NCBI GenBank assembly: GCA_944322945.1
Contig: CALUQN010000008.1
Span: 1-64,000 of the forward strand
DNA length: 64,000 bases
Direction of reading: 5' to 3'
Source of the DNA: Candidatus Gastranaerophilales bacterium
GTDB taxonomy: Bacteria; Cyanobacteriota; Vampirovibrionia; Gastranaerophilales; Gastranaerophilaceae
Below are positions 28,905 through 37,283 of the stretch, in pieces (position 1 is the stretch's first letter; the number at the start of each line of letters is the position of its first letter). The notes beneath the pieces were generated by a model. The model searched no databases. It was given only the letters and a program-made list of their open reading frames with translations, and was not told the DNA's origin. Position numbers and translations under genes: made by a program.

Positions 28905-31730
28905 TTATGCACACAGACTATCAAGGAACTCTTTATTAAAATCTAATGTGTTTTGAGTTGCGAGTATTGAGTAAGTCGGTTTATTGTTGAAAATATATTT
29001 TGCAGCATTTCTTATATCATCAACTGTGATTTCGTCAATCATTTTTAATTTTTGATTTAATTGGTCAACACCGTTTGTGTCTTCTATTCCGCTGATAATT
29101 GCGCTGGTTTTACCAGATTGGGATTCTTTTAAACATAAAATGTCATCTTTTAATTGAAGTTTTGCATTTTTAAGTTCTTCGTCTGTTACATTTTCTGTTA
29201 AAAGTTTTTGAATATGCTCATTAAATCCGTTGATAGACTTTTGGATATTATCAAAACTTGTAGTTCCGGCTTCTTTGTCTTCGGTTGTTGTGCCAATACA
29301 GAGATTGAATGTGCCTATATTATTGTTAGAGCGGTAATTACTTCCTACCCAGTATGCGAGTTTTTTATCTTCCCTGAGGTCGGAAAATAGTCTTGATGAA
29401 CTTCCGCCGCCAAGTATTTCACAGAGGAGGTCTATTGTCAAATCGTCTTTCATATTGTTGTTTATTTTAAATTTAAAACATTCAACAATTTCAGCCATAT
29501 TTTTGTTATGGGTTTCTGTTAGGACTTTTGTTTCGTTTATCGGTTCAAATATATCTTTGAATATTATTTTGTGTTTTTGAGCATTTGGATATTGTGAAAC
29601 GGCTTCTAAAACAGTATTTTTCAAACCGGCATTTTTATCAAACGGTGCTGAAATGACAGCTGTACCTATACCTTTTTCGAGAATTTCTTTATGAACTTTT
29701 TTGACATCATCCAGCGTAACAGAATCCAGAGAGTCCAAAATTTCGCTGCTTGTTACACCCATCGGCAAATTTTTATAGATTTCTTTATCCAGCTTGTCAT
29801 AAGGAGTTTTCTCACGGATTGAAATATCCGAGCGGATGCGGGATTTTGCTTTATTCAGAGTTTCCTCTGTAATTCTGGGGGAGGATAAAACTTCCGAAAA
29901 AGATTTGAGTGCTGCCGGCAAATCTTCCGCATAGCAATCACCGTCTACAAGAATACCGCCATAGTAAGATTTGATATCCATAGCGGTTCCGTTCAAATCC
30001 AAAATTTCTTCAAAATCGCCTTTTTCAAGCTGACTTGTACCTTCTTGCAGCATGTCATTAAGAATGAATAAGGTCGCTGCTTTTTGTGGCGTCATGTTTT
30101 CTATCAAAAGATGGACTTCAAAATCAGCTTTTGGTGAATCAGTATTATTCAACGCAACACGATAGTTGTTATCAAGACTGTAATGCGTTATTTTATTTGT
30201 ATCAATTATGTTGTTTTTTTCCTTTGCTGTTGTTGCCCCGGTAAAAGACACAGACTTTTGGTAATTATTTTCGATACTGGACTTGTCTGCGGATGCCGGG
30301 TGTAGAACAGTTATTGCAGTTTTGTTCAGGTTAAGATATTTTTGCACTGTATTAACAATATCCTGCGGGGTCATCTCTTCAACTATTTTTTCATAGTCTT
30401 TGAGATAATCTGGTGAGTTATTTAATACTGCACTGCCTATCATACCGTTAATTGCTGCAGAATATTGGTATCTTTGAGCTTGATTTTTTAGCATTTGTTT
30501 TTTTACAATAGTCATTTCCTTTTCGCTCGGCGGATTTATCGCGAGTGATTGAACACCGCTATAAATAGTTTTTAGAATATTTTCGGAATTATCTTCAGTG
30601 CCGGAAGCTTTGAATAATACAACGCTCGGCGAATCCGGAGTTGTTCCCAGACGTTCTTGTGAAATAAACAAGTCTGAATTATATTTTTCTAACTCTTTAT
30701 TAACACGTGATTTAGCCGTTCTGCTTAAAATTCTTGCTGCGGCATTCAGGTATATGTCGTCTTTTATTGAATCATTTCTTGGCCCCTGAAACGCCATAAC
30801 AATGTCAGTTGCTGTAGCTTTATCAGAGATAATATCTTCCCGAACGGTTTTATTTATTGGCGTTAATTTTTCATGTAATCTTGACTGTGACGGCTGGCGT
30901 GTTGAGGTAAAATATTTTGAAACAAGTTTCATTGTTTCATCAGGATCAACCTCGCCTGTGATTACTGTCACCATATTGGCAGGATAATAATTGTTATTAA
31001 AATAGTTTACTATATCTTCTCGGGTAATGTTGTTTATATTATTGGTTGTTCCGGCAATTAAGTCTTGGGATGTTGTTTCAATTTGAAACAGATTTTTTAT
31101 GGAATTATTGATTGCAAGATTATCAGTGTACCCCATGTACATATTTATTTCCTGATTAACCACCTGTTTTTCTTTTTCAAGTTTGTCTATCAGAAAAAGC
31201 GGCGAATCAATCATTGAAGACTGAACTTGCAGTTGTTTTTCAAGATTTTTATCGTTGATAATATTGGATGCTATAAAGTAATCCGTAACTGAAAAACTGG
31301 TAGAAGCATTCATGCCTGCGCCCATTTCGTTTACGATTTTGAAAGCTTCACCGGCTTCAAGCCCATCTGAGCCGTTAAAAAGATTATGTTCAATCAGGTG
31401 GCTGATTCCGCGCTGTTTATCCGGCTCATTCAGCGAACCTGTATTTACATAAGTTTTTACAACGGTTTTTCCTTCTTTAGGAAAAATAATAACGCGCTGC
31501 CCGTTAGCAAGTTTGTATTGTTTTGCAAATTTATCCATACCAATATTTAAGTCATCAAGCTTTTGATAAGGCATAGGCTTTTTGACTTTATAATCCGGTG
31601 TTATCGTCATTTGAGGCTCCGTAACAGTTTGTTGAGACTGTAATGCGGTTGTCCCTTGAAATTTCACATTTTTATTGTTATTAACCTGTTCGGATTCAAT
31701 ATTCGGGGTAATCGGATTTATTCTTAGCAC
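28905..31730 (-). CDS. M16 family zinc metallopeptidase with N-terminal KFQG tag (941 aa)
   Basis: Two-half inverzincin like bacterial processing/pitrilysin-type proteases. The inverted zinc motif is H111-L-I-E114-H115 with E194 (NQEINMY) as the likely third ligand. The inactive second half holds the substrate-site segment GGGSSSRLFSDLREDKKLAYWVGS. Both halves together are the normal size for a one-chain M16. It lacks a usual signal peptide; instead the first 40 residues are MLRINPITPN, then Asn-rich, then VKFQG (F24, G26), the lineage tag. The start is GTG 31730, with AAAGGA nine bases upstream. It lies alone, 75 bases from purA. Substrates unknown. Confidence 0.92.
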   Translation of the reverse strand: MLRINPITPNIESEQVNNNKNVKFQGTTALQSQQTVTEPQMTITPDYKVKKPMPYQKLDDLNIGMDKFAKQYKLANGQRVIIFPKEGKTVVKTYVNTGSLNEPDKQRGISHLIEHNLFNGSDGLEAGEAFKIVNEMGAGMNASTSFSVTDYFIASNIINDKNLEKQLQVQSSMIDSPLFLIDKLEKEKQVVNQEINMYMGYTDNLAINNSIKNLFQIETTSQDLIAGTTNNINNITREDIVNYFNNNYYPANMVTVITGEVDPDETMKLVSKYFTSTRQPSQSRLHEKLTPINKTVREDIISDKATATDIVMAFQGPRNDSIKDDIYLNAAARILSRTAKSRVNKELEKYNSDLFISQERLGTTPDSPSVVLFKASGTEDNSENILKTIYSGVQSLAINPPSEKEMTIVKKQMLKNQAQRYQYSAAINGMIGSAVLNNSPDYLKDYEKIVEEMTPQDIVNTVQKYLNLNKTAITVLHPASADKSSIENNYQKSVSFTGATTAKEKNNIIDTNKITHYSLDNNYRVALNNTDSPKADFEVHLLIENMTPQKAATLFILNDMLQEGTSQLEKGDFEEILDLNGTAMDIKSYYGGILVDGDCYAEDLPAALKSFSEVLSSPRITEETLNKAKSRIRSDISIREKTPYDKLDKEIYKNLPMGVTSSEILDSLDSVTLDDVKKVHKEILEKGIGTAVISAPFDKNAGLKNTVLEAVSQYPNAQKHKIIFKDIFEPINETKVLTETHNKNMAEIVECFKFKINNNMKDDLTIDLLCEILGGGSSSRLFSDLREDKKLAYWVGSNYRSNNNIGTFNLCIGTTTEDKEAGTTSFDNIQKSINGFNEHIQKLLTENVTDEELKNAKLQLKDDILCLKESQSGKTSAIISGIEDTNGVDQLNQKLKMIDEITVDDIRNAAKYIFNNKPTYSILATQNTLDFNKEFLDSLCA

Positions 31731-31804
31731 GAAGTTTTTTCCTTTCTACCTTATAATTATTTAAAACCCGTGTACTAAAAAAATTGTTATTTTGTAAAGA
31801 ATGT

Positions 31805-33085
31805 TTAATTTTTGAAAATTGTCTGTTCGCGGTCAGGACCAACACTGACAATAGATATCGGAACTTCAAAAATTTCTTCCAGCCGTGCAAGATATTTTTT
31901 GCAATTTTCCGGCAAATCTTCATATTTTCTTATTCCGGAGATATCAGTTTTCCAGCCGGCATGGGTTTCGTAGACCGGTTCTAGATATTTGTGCATATAA
32001 ACATCTGTCGGGTATGTATTGTAAACTTTGCCGTCACGTGTATCTTTGTAGGCAACACAGACTTTAATTTCGTCAAATTCATCAAAGACATCTATTTTAG
32101 TGAGTGCCATAGAGGTTAAACCGCCGACAAGTACGCCGTATTTTGCAATAACAGCGTCAAACCAGCCTGTTCTGCGCGGTCTGCCTGTTGTTGTACCGAA
32201 TTCATGACCGATATTTCTGATTTTGTCACCTGTTTCGTCTTTCAATTCAGTAACAAACGGACCTTCGCCAACGCGGGTGACATAAGCTTTTGAAACGCCT
32301 ATAACCTCATCAATAACAGTCGGTCCGTATCCGCTGCCTGTACATGCGCCGCCGCCTATCGGGTTTGAACTTGTAACAAAAGGATATGTGCCGTAATCAA
32401 CGTCAAGCATTACCCCTTGCGCACCTTCAAACAGGATATTCTTTCCCTTTTTGGAAGAGTGCAAAAGTTCCTGCCAGTCAAAGCAGACATAAGGCTTGAA
32501 TATTTGCGCATATTTCTCGCAAAGTGCGATTATACATTCTTTGGTATAAGGCTGCAAACCATAAACTTTTTCAAGAGTTTTATTTTTGAGAGGTAGAATT
32601 ACGTCGAGTTTTTCGCTGAGAGCTTCCGGCGAATAAAGATCTTCTATCTTCAGTCCCATACGTGCAGCTTTATCAGTATAAGTCGGTCCGATACCTTTTT
32701 TAGTAGTGCCGATTTTCCCTTTTGTAGCTGTATCTTCGGAATATCCGTCAACTTCTATATGATAAGGCATAGTGATTGATGCAAGCGGTGAAATTTTCAG
32801 ATTTTTAACATCAATTCCCTGTTCAATGAGTTCATTGACTTCTCTTTCAAAAGTTTCAGGGTGAATTACAGTACCTGCGCCGATGAAACAAATTTTTCCT
32901 TCATACAAAATCCCTGACGGTATCAGGTGGAATTTGTAGGTTTTATTATCTGCAACGACAGTGTGTCCTGCGTTACAGCCGCCTTGATAGCGGATGATTA
33001 AATCTGCATCTTTTGCCAGTAAATCAGTAATTTTAGCTTTTCCTTCATCGCCCCATTGCGCGCCGACTACTACAATATTTGACAT
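31805..33085 (-). CDS. purA: Adenylosuccinate synthetase
   Basis: GTP-dependent ligation of aspartate to IMP, the first step to AMP. Seen: VVVGAQWGDEGKAKITDLLA (the usual GDEGKGK reads GDEGKAK), YQGGCNAGHTVV, GTTKKGIGPTYTDKAAR, and TTGRPRRTGWFD. 426 residues, normal. AGAGAGG precedes the ATG. It follows etfA by about 70 bases and may share its transcript. Confidence 0.97.
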   Translation of the reverse strand: MSNIVVVGAQWGDEGKAKITDLLAKDADLIIRYQGGCNAGHTVVADNKTYKFHLIPSGILYEGKICFIGAGTVIHPETFEREVNELIEQGIDVKNLKISPLASITMPYHIEVDGYSEDTATKGKIGTTKKGIGPTYTDKAARMGLKIEDLYSPEALSEKLDVILPLKNKTLEKVYGLQPYTKECIIALCEKYAQIFKPYVCFDWQELLHSSKKGKNILFEGAQGVMLDVDYGTYPFVTSSNPIGGGACTGSGYGPTVIDEVIGVSKAYVTRVGEGPFVTELKDETGDKIRNIGHEFGTTTGRPRRTGWFDAVIAKYGVLVGGLTSMALTKIDVFDEFDEIKVCVAYKDTRDGKVYNTYPTDVYMHKYLEPVYETHAGWKTDISGIRKYEDLPENCKKYLARLEEIFEVPISIVSVGPDREQTIFKN

Positions 33086-33155
33086 AATATCCTCTCTGTT
33101 TTTTTGCTTTTTACTGATTTATTTTAGCACAGAAAAATTTTATGGTAAATTGAGG

Positions 33156-34169
33156 TTAAATTTTATTTTTTTTAATCATTTCAATAAGTTCCGGTAAAAT
33201 TTCAAAAACGTCACCTGCAATTGCAATATCCGCGATGTCAAAAATTGGCGCATTTTTATCAGTGTTTATTGCTATAATTTTGTCCGAATCTTTCATCCCG
33301 ACAGTATGCTGTAGTGCTCCGGAAATTCCGCAGGCAATATAGATTTTCGGAGTAACTGTTTTACCGGTTTGTCCAATTTGCATTTCGTGGCTGGCAAGCC
33401 CCATCTCTACCGCGACACGGCTTGCACCGACTTTTGCATTCAAAAGTGATGCAAATTCTTTAAGCAATTCAAAACCCATCAAATCTTTCATCCCGCGTCC
33501 GCCGGCGACGATAATTTCAGCATCCTCAAGTGCACTGTCTTCCTTTTCCGGATTTTTCAGAAAATCAATAAGTGTGACTTTCTTTTCTAAATTATCTATA
33601 TCCGGCTTTTTATTTATGAATTTTGTATCTTTTTTGATGAATTCTTTTAACGGCTTGAAAACTTTCGGGCGAACCGTTGCCATCTGTGGCTGATTTTTGC
33701 ACAGAATTGTTGCCATCAGCTGACCTCCAAAAGTCGGACGGGTTGCGGCAAGCTGCCCTTTTTCGTTTATATCTAATTCAATACAGTCAGCAGTCAACCC
33801 TGTACCGAGCGCTGAAGAAATCCGCGGAGCTAAATCCCTTCCTTGAGTTGTCGCACCTATGATAAAGATTTCCGGATCTATTTCTTTCACCAGATCAACC
33901 GCAATTTTTGAGTAGTATTCTGTTGAGTAATCCTTTAACCTTTCATCTTCTGCTACGTAAACCGTGTCAATATTATTTTCGGTAAAACCTTCTTTAAACT
34001 CTTTGACAAGATTATGGGCACCTATAAGGAGCGCATAAATCGGCGCGTTATCAAGTTTTTGGGATAATTCGTTAGCTTTAGCCGCAAGTTCAAAAAATAC
34101 AGGATGAACATATTGCCCGTCAGAATTGTACCTGGTTAATTCAGCGTATAAAAGAATCCCTCTACTCAT
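33156..34169 (-). CDS. etfA: Electron transfer flavoprotein, alpha subunit
   Basis: Binds FAD and pairs with EtfB to carry electrons between dehydrogenases and acceptors. The FAD-binding C-terminal domain is clear: VGASRVAVEMG, HEMQIGQTGKTVTPKIYIACGISGALQHTVGM, and INTDKNAPIFDIADIAIAGD. 337 residues. The start is ATG 34169 (GGAG nine bases upstream); TTG 34175 is too close. The ATG overlaps the etfB stop by 8 bases. No acyl-CoA dehydrogenase is adjacent; the near neighbours are the four-Cys protein and an NfnA-like reductase. Confidence 0.95.
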   Translation of the reverse strand: MSRGILLYAELTRYNSDGQYVHPVFFELAAKANELSQKLDNAPIYALLIGAHNLVKEFKEGFTENNIDTVYVAEDERLKDYSTEYYSKIAVDLVKEIDPEIFIIGATTQGRDLAPRISSALGTGLTADCIELDINEKGQLAATRPTFGGQLMATILCKNQPQMATVRPKVFKPLKEFIKKDTKFINKKPDIDNLEKKVTLIDFLKNPEKEDSALEDAEIIVAGGRGMKDLMGFELLKEFASLLNAKVGASRVAVEMGLASHEMQIGQTGKTVTPKIYIACGISGALQHTVGMKDSDKIIAINTDKNAPIFDIADIAIAGDVFEILPELIEMIKKNKI

Positions 34170-34959
34170 TGTCAAACGCTCCTAATTCTTGAAGTTTGTT
34201 GTATAAAAACAGAACCTGACTTTCAGGCGATGCCTCTGTCGGCGGCAGGTTACGGTGTTTTGCAACAGGTCTGAAAGCTTTGCTCACGTATGTCGGGGAA
34301 CCTTTTAAGCCGGCGCGTTCCGGAGGGAGACCGATATCATCTAAAGTAAGCGTTTGGATTTCAGCATTTCTTGCATTGATAATCCCGTTAATCTTTGCAC
34401 GGGTCGGGTCTTCATCTTTTTTCAGAACGCACAAAAGCACAGGCAGTTCCGCAGTAAGTTTTTCAATGCCGTCTTCTACCTCACGGGTTACGGTAACAAT
34501 ATCTTCATTTACACTTTCAATATCTTTGACATAAGTCACTTGGGGGATATCCAGCATATTTGCTATAGTCGGACCGGTTTGAGCAGTGTCGCCGTCAATG
34601 GCAAACTGACCGCAGATAATTATATCAAAATCCGGAAGGGCTTTTTTTATAGCTGCGGCAATGGTAGAACCTGTTGCGTAGGTATCAGCTGCAGCAAATT
34701 TTCTGTCAGATATCAGATAAGCTCTATCAGCACCAACAGCGAGAGCTTTTCTCAAAATATCTTCAGCCTGCGCCGGCCCCATAGTGAAAACAGATAATTC
34801 CGCATCAGTTTCATGTTTGATTTTCAAACCTGCCTCAATCGCGTAAACATCGTAAGGGTTAAGTATACTTTCAACCCCGTCACGCTTGATTGTATTGTGT
34901 TCTGTCCACTGAATATCGGTTGTATCAGGAACCTGTTTTATACATATTGCAATCTTCAT
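34162..34959 (-). CDS. etfB: Electron transfer flavoprotein, beta subunit
   Basis: AMP- or FAD-binding partner of EtfA. Seen: IAICIKQVPDTTDIQW, LNPYDVYAIEAGLKIK, the ADTYATGSTIAAAI loop, and the GQFAIDGDTAQTGPTIANML signature. Whether it is of the bifurcating type cannot be decided from these motifs alone. 265 residues. It starts 10 bases after the four-Cys gene. Confidence 0.95.
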   Translation of the reverse strand: MKIAICIKQVPDTTDIQWTEHNTIKRDGVESILNPYDVYAIEAGLKIKHETDAELSVFTMGPAQAEDILRKALAVGADRAYLISDRKFAAADTYATGSTIAAAIKKALPDFDIIICGQFAIDGDTAQTGPTIANMLDIPQVTYVKDIESVNEDIVTVTREVEDGIEKLTAELPVLLCVLKKDEDPTRAKINGIINARNAEIQTLTLDDIGLPPERAGLKGSPTYVSKAFRPVAKHRNLPPTEASPESQVLFLYNKLQELGAFDNE

Positions 34960-34969
34960 GATTTAATTT

Positions 34970-35158
34970 TTAACCTGCTTTTTTTGCTGATGCTTGTTTA
35001 GAATTTGCATTGATAAGTGCATTATACCCGAGAAGATACATTGAACATTTTTTTACATTTGCTATGTACCAGGCGCATCTTTCCTGCGTGCAGACCATAT
35101 CAACATTTGCAGCGACGCTCATCAGCGGGCAGAACGGAATATCTTTTTGTATAGCCAT
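34970..35158 (-). CDS. Four-cysteine mini-protein (62 aa)
   Basis: Unknown function. Cysteines 10, 23, 28 and 38 (CPLMS, MVCTQERCAWY, KCSMYLL) follow C-x12-C-x4-C-x9-C, which fits a metal or Fe-S site. The C-terminus is Lys/Ala-rich. AAGGAG precedes the ATG. It sits between the NfnA-like reductase (10 bases) and etfB (10 bases), so a role in the same electron-transfer chain is likely but inferred from position only. Confidence 0.75.
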   Translation of the reverse strand: MAIQKDIPFCPLMSVAANVDMVCTQERCAWYIANVKKCSMYLLGYNALINANSKQASAKKAG

Positions 35159-35168
35159 ATAATCTCCT

Positions 35169-36017
35169 TTATTTTTCTAACGCTTGTGCTTGTTTTATAA
35201 GATTGCAATTTGCATCGCGTGTTCTTTCCTGATCTTTATATATACGAGTTCTATTTATAACTTCGTCAAAATCAATTTTGTGAGCATCAAAATCAGGGCC
35301 GTCAACACATGCAAATTTAACTTCGCCGCCTACAGTAAGTCTGCAAGCTCCGCACATACCCGTGCCGTCTACCATAATCGGATTCATGCTTGCTTCTGTA
35401 TAAATTCCTTTATCACGGGTCAAATCAGCCACCGCTCTCATCATAGGCATAGGACCGACGGCGATTGCATAATCAATTTTTTCCTGCCCCATTAAACGTT
35501 CAAGAACCTGTGTCACAAAACCTTTTTCTCCCATAGTACCGTCATCGGTTGTGATAAACAATTCTGTGCAGGCATCTTTCATCTTATCTGCCCAGAAAAT
35601 TAAATCTTTGTTCCGTGCACCCATAATCATGTAAACTTTGTTGCCTGCTTCTTTGAAAGCTTTTGCAATTAAATAGCATGGAGCAGCACCGTAACCGCCT
35701 GCAAGACAAACAACTGTTCCGTATTTTTTGATATGGGTAGGCTGACCGAGAGGTCCGACGATATCGTGAACTTCTTCTCCGACATTCAAGGCTGCAAGCT
35801 GCTTTGTCGAAAATCCTACAGCCATAAATACAAGGGTTAATTCGCCTTTTTCTCTGTCGATATCGGCAATTGTCAGCGGAACGCGTTCGCTGTTTTCAGT
35901 TGCTCTGAATATTATGAACTGCCCGGCTTTAGCGTTTCTTACAACATAAGGCGCCTCTATTTTTATTTCATATTGGTTTGGACAAATTTCTTTTTTAGCT
36001 AAAATTTTATATCCCAT
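35169..36017 (-). CDS. NfnA/SudB-like ferredoxin-NADP reductase subunit
   Basis: Small FAD/Fe-S subunit of the NADH-dependent ferredoxin:NADP oxidoreductase type (also called sulfide dehydrogenase beta). FAD-binding region with RVPLTIADIDREKGELTL; nucleotide-binding VCLAGGYGAAPCYLIAKAF; and a C-terminal [2Fe-2S] site, GTGMCGACRLTVGGEVKFAC followed by VDGPDFDAHKIDF. 282 residues, the usual size. First gene of the cluster with the mini-protein and etfBA; the expected large partner (NfnB-like) is at 60891, not beside it. Confidence 0.92.
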   Translation of the reverse strand: MGYKILAKKEICPNQYEIKIEAPYVVRNAKAGQFIIFRATENSERVPLTIADIDREKGELTLVFMAVGFSTKQLAALNVGEEVHDIVGPLGQPTHIKKYGTVVCLAGGYGAAPCYLIAKAFKEAGNKVYMIMGARNKDLIFWADKMKDACTELFITTDDGTMGEKGFVTQVLERLMGQEKIDYAIAVGPMPMMRAVADLTRDKGIYTEASMNPIMVDGTGMCGACRLTVGGEVKFACVDGPDFDAHKIDFDEVINRTRIYKDQERTRDANCNLIKQAQALEK

Positions 36018-36107
36018 TTTTCTCTCCTACAAATAATTATAATGAAATTATACTATAAAAAATGAAAAGATGGGATTTGTTAACAATTCATAACCACCCT
36101 GGCAGTA

Positions 36108-37157
36108 TTATTCCAGAACTTCGTAAGAATAGGCAGGTCTTTCGTGTAATTTTTCTTCAATTTGTTTGAAAGTTAAGAGTCCCTGTGTTGCGCCGAATTC
36201 AGAAACAACGCCTGCCGAATTAACTGAAGCGTACATCAATGAGCGTCCTATATCCAGTTTTGTTTTGCCAAGTGCTGCGCAGAATGTGGAAGCAAAAGCA
36301 TCTCCGGCGCCTAGTGTTGAGATAACCGGCCCATCATATACAGGGCAGAAATAATAATGTTCGCCGTCATAGGCGTAAGCCCCGTGGCTTCCGTCAGTGA
36401 TTACAATAATTTGTGTATCGCCAACTTTCAATTTGTTAAATATTGATTTTAAGTCCGGATGAATTTTTTCTTCAGAAAACTTTTCAGTTCTGGTATCCGG
36501 ACGGATGTGGATACCTGTAGCCATTGAGGCTTCGTCACGATTCATTACAACGATTTCAGCACTTTCCAGGATTTTTTTGATGTAATTAAATCCGCGTTTA
36601 ATACTTGAAGTTCCGGCGTTGAAGCAAACAAAAACATTGTTTTCATCCGCAAATTTTACAATATCATCAAGAATTTTTGTGCTGTCTCCGTTCATTGGAG
36701 CTATGTAGAGAAATTTAGCTTTCTTGATAGCGTCAAAATTGATGTCGGATTTTTTGATAAGAGCATTAGCGCCGCGGTGTGCAAGAACTGTTCTGTCGCC
36801 CTGGAAACTTGTTAAAATTATGGAAAAACCTGTGCTGACATTCGGGTCTTGAATAATATTTGATGTATCAATATTTTTTTTATCTTCAAATGATTTCAAT
36901 ATACCTTTAGAATAAATATCGTCTCCGATTTTACAAATAACACTTGTTTTAAATCCGAGGTTAGCAAAATTTACCGCAGTATTAACACCGCCGCCCCCGA
37001 CTTGAGAATCAAAATCAGTAATTTCAACTTTTGCACCATACGGATAGCTCATAAATTCTGATTTTTTGTTTTTAGTGCAAACTGAAACTATATTGGCATC
37101 ATCGCTTTCAACAAAAACATCCATTGTTGCGCTGCCTATTGTTATAATATTGAACAT
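36108..37157 (-). CDS. PfkB-family carbohydrate/nucleoside kinase
   Basis: ATP-dependent kinase of the ribokinase/adenosine-kinase family. N-terminal IITIGSATMDVFVES, the substrate-side GGGGVNTAVNFANLGF, and the C-terminal anion hole and catalytic base STLGAGDAFASTFCAAL are visible. 349 residues. GAGG lies eight bases before the ATG. Substrate (ribose, adenosine or another sugar) cannot be told; the gene is separate from the reductase cluster by about 90 bases. Confidence 0.92.
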   Translation of the reverse strand: MFNIITIGSATMDVFVESDDANIVSVCTKNKKSEFMSYPYGAKVEITDFDSQVGGGGVNTAVNFANLGFKTSVICKIGDDIYSKGILKSFEDKKNIDTSNIIQDPNVSTGFSIILTSFQGDRTVLAHRGANALIKKSDINFDAIKKAKFLYIAPMNGDSTKILDDIVKFADENNVFVCFNAGTSSIKRGFNYIKKILESAEIVVMNRDEASMATGIHIRPDTRTEKFSEEKIHPDLKSIFNKLKVGDTQIIVITDGSHGAYAYDGEHYYFCPVYDGPVISTLGAGDAFASTFCAALGKTKLDIGRSLMYASVNSAGVVSEFGATQGLLTFKQIEEKLHERPAYSYEVLE

Positions 37158-37283
37158 TCTTAATCCTCACAAATAATTTTAACTTTATGTAAAGTTTATC
37201 ATAAAAAACAGGGCGATGCTAGCAAAAAAATTTTATTTTTGTTTTAAAATATACACCCCGGACTAAAAAAGGAAAAATAAAGC

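Noticed and set aside
28861-28920. Inverted pair TAGTCTGTGCAC / TGCACACAGACTA around the M16 stop
   Set aside because: The long gap and the strong terminator just beyond make it likely a chance match or simple duplication; no function inferred.
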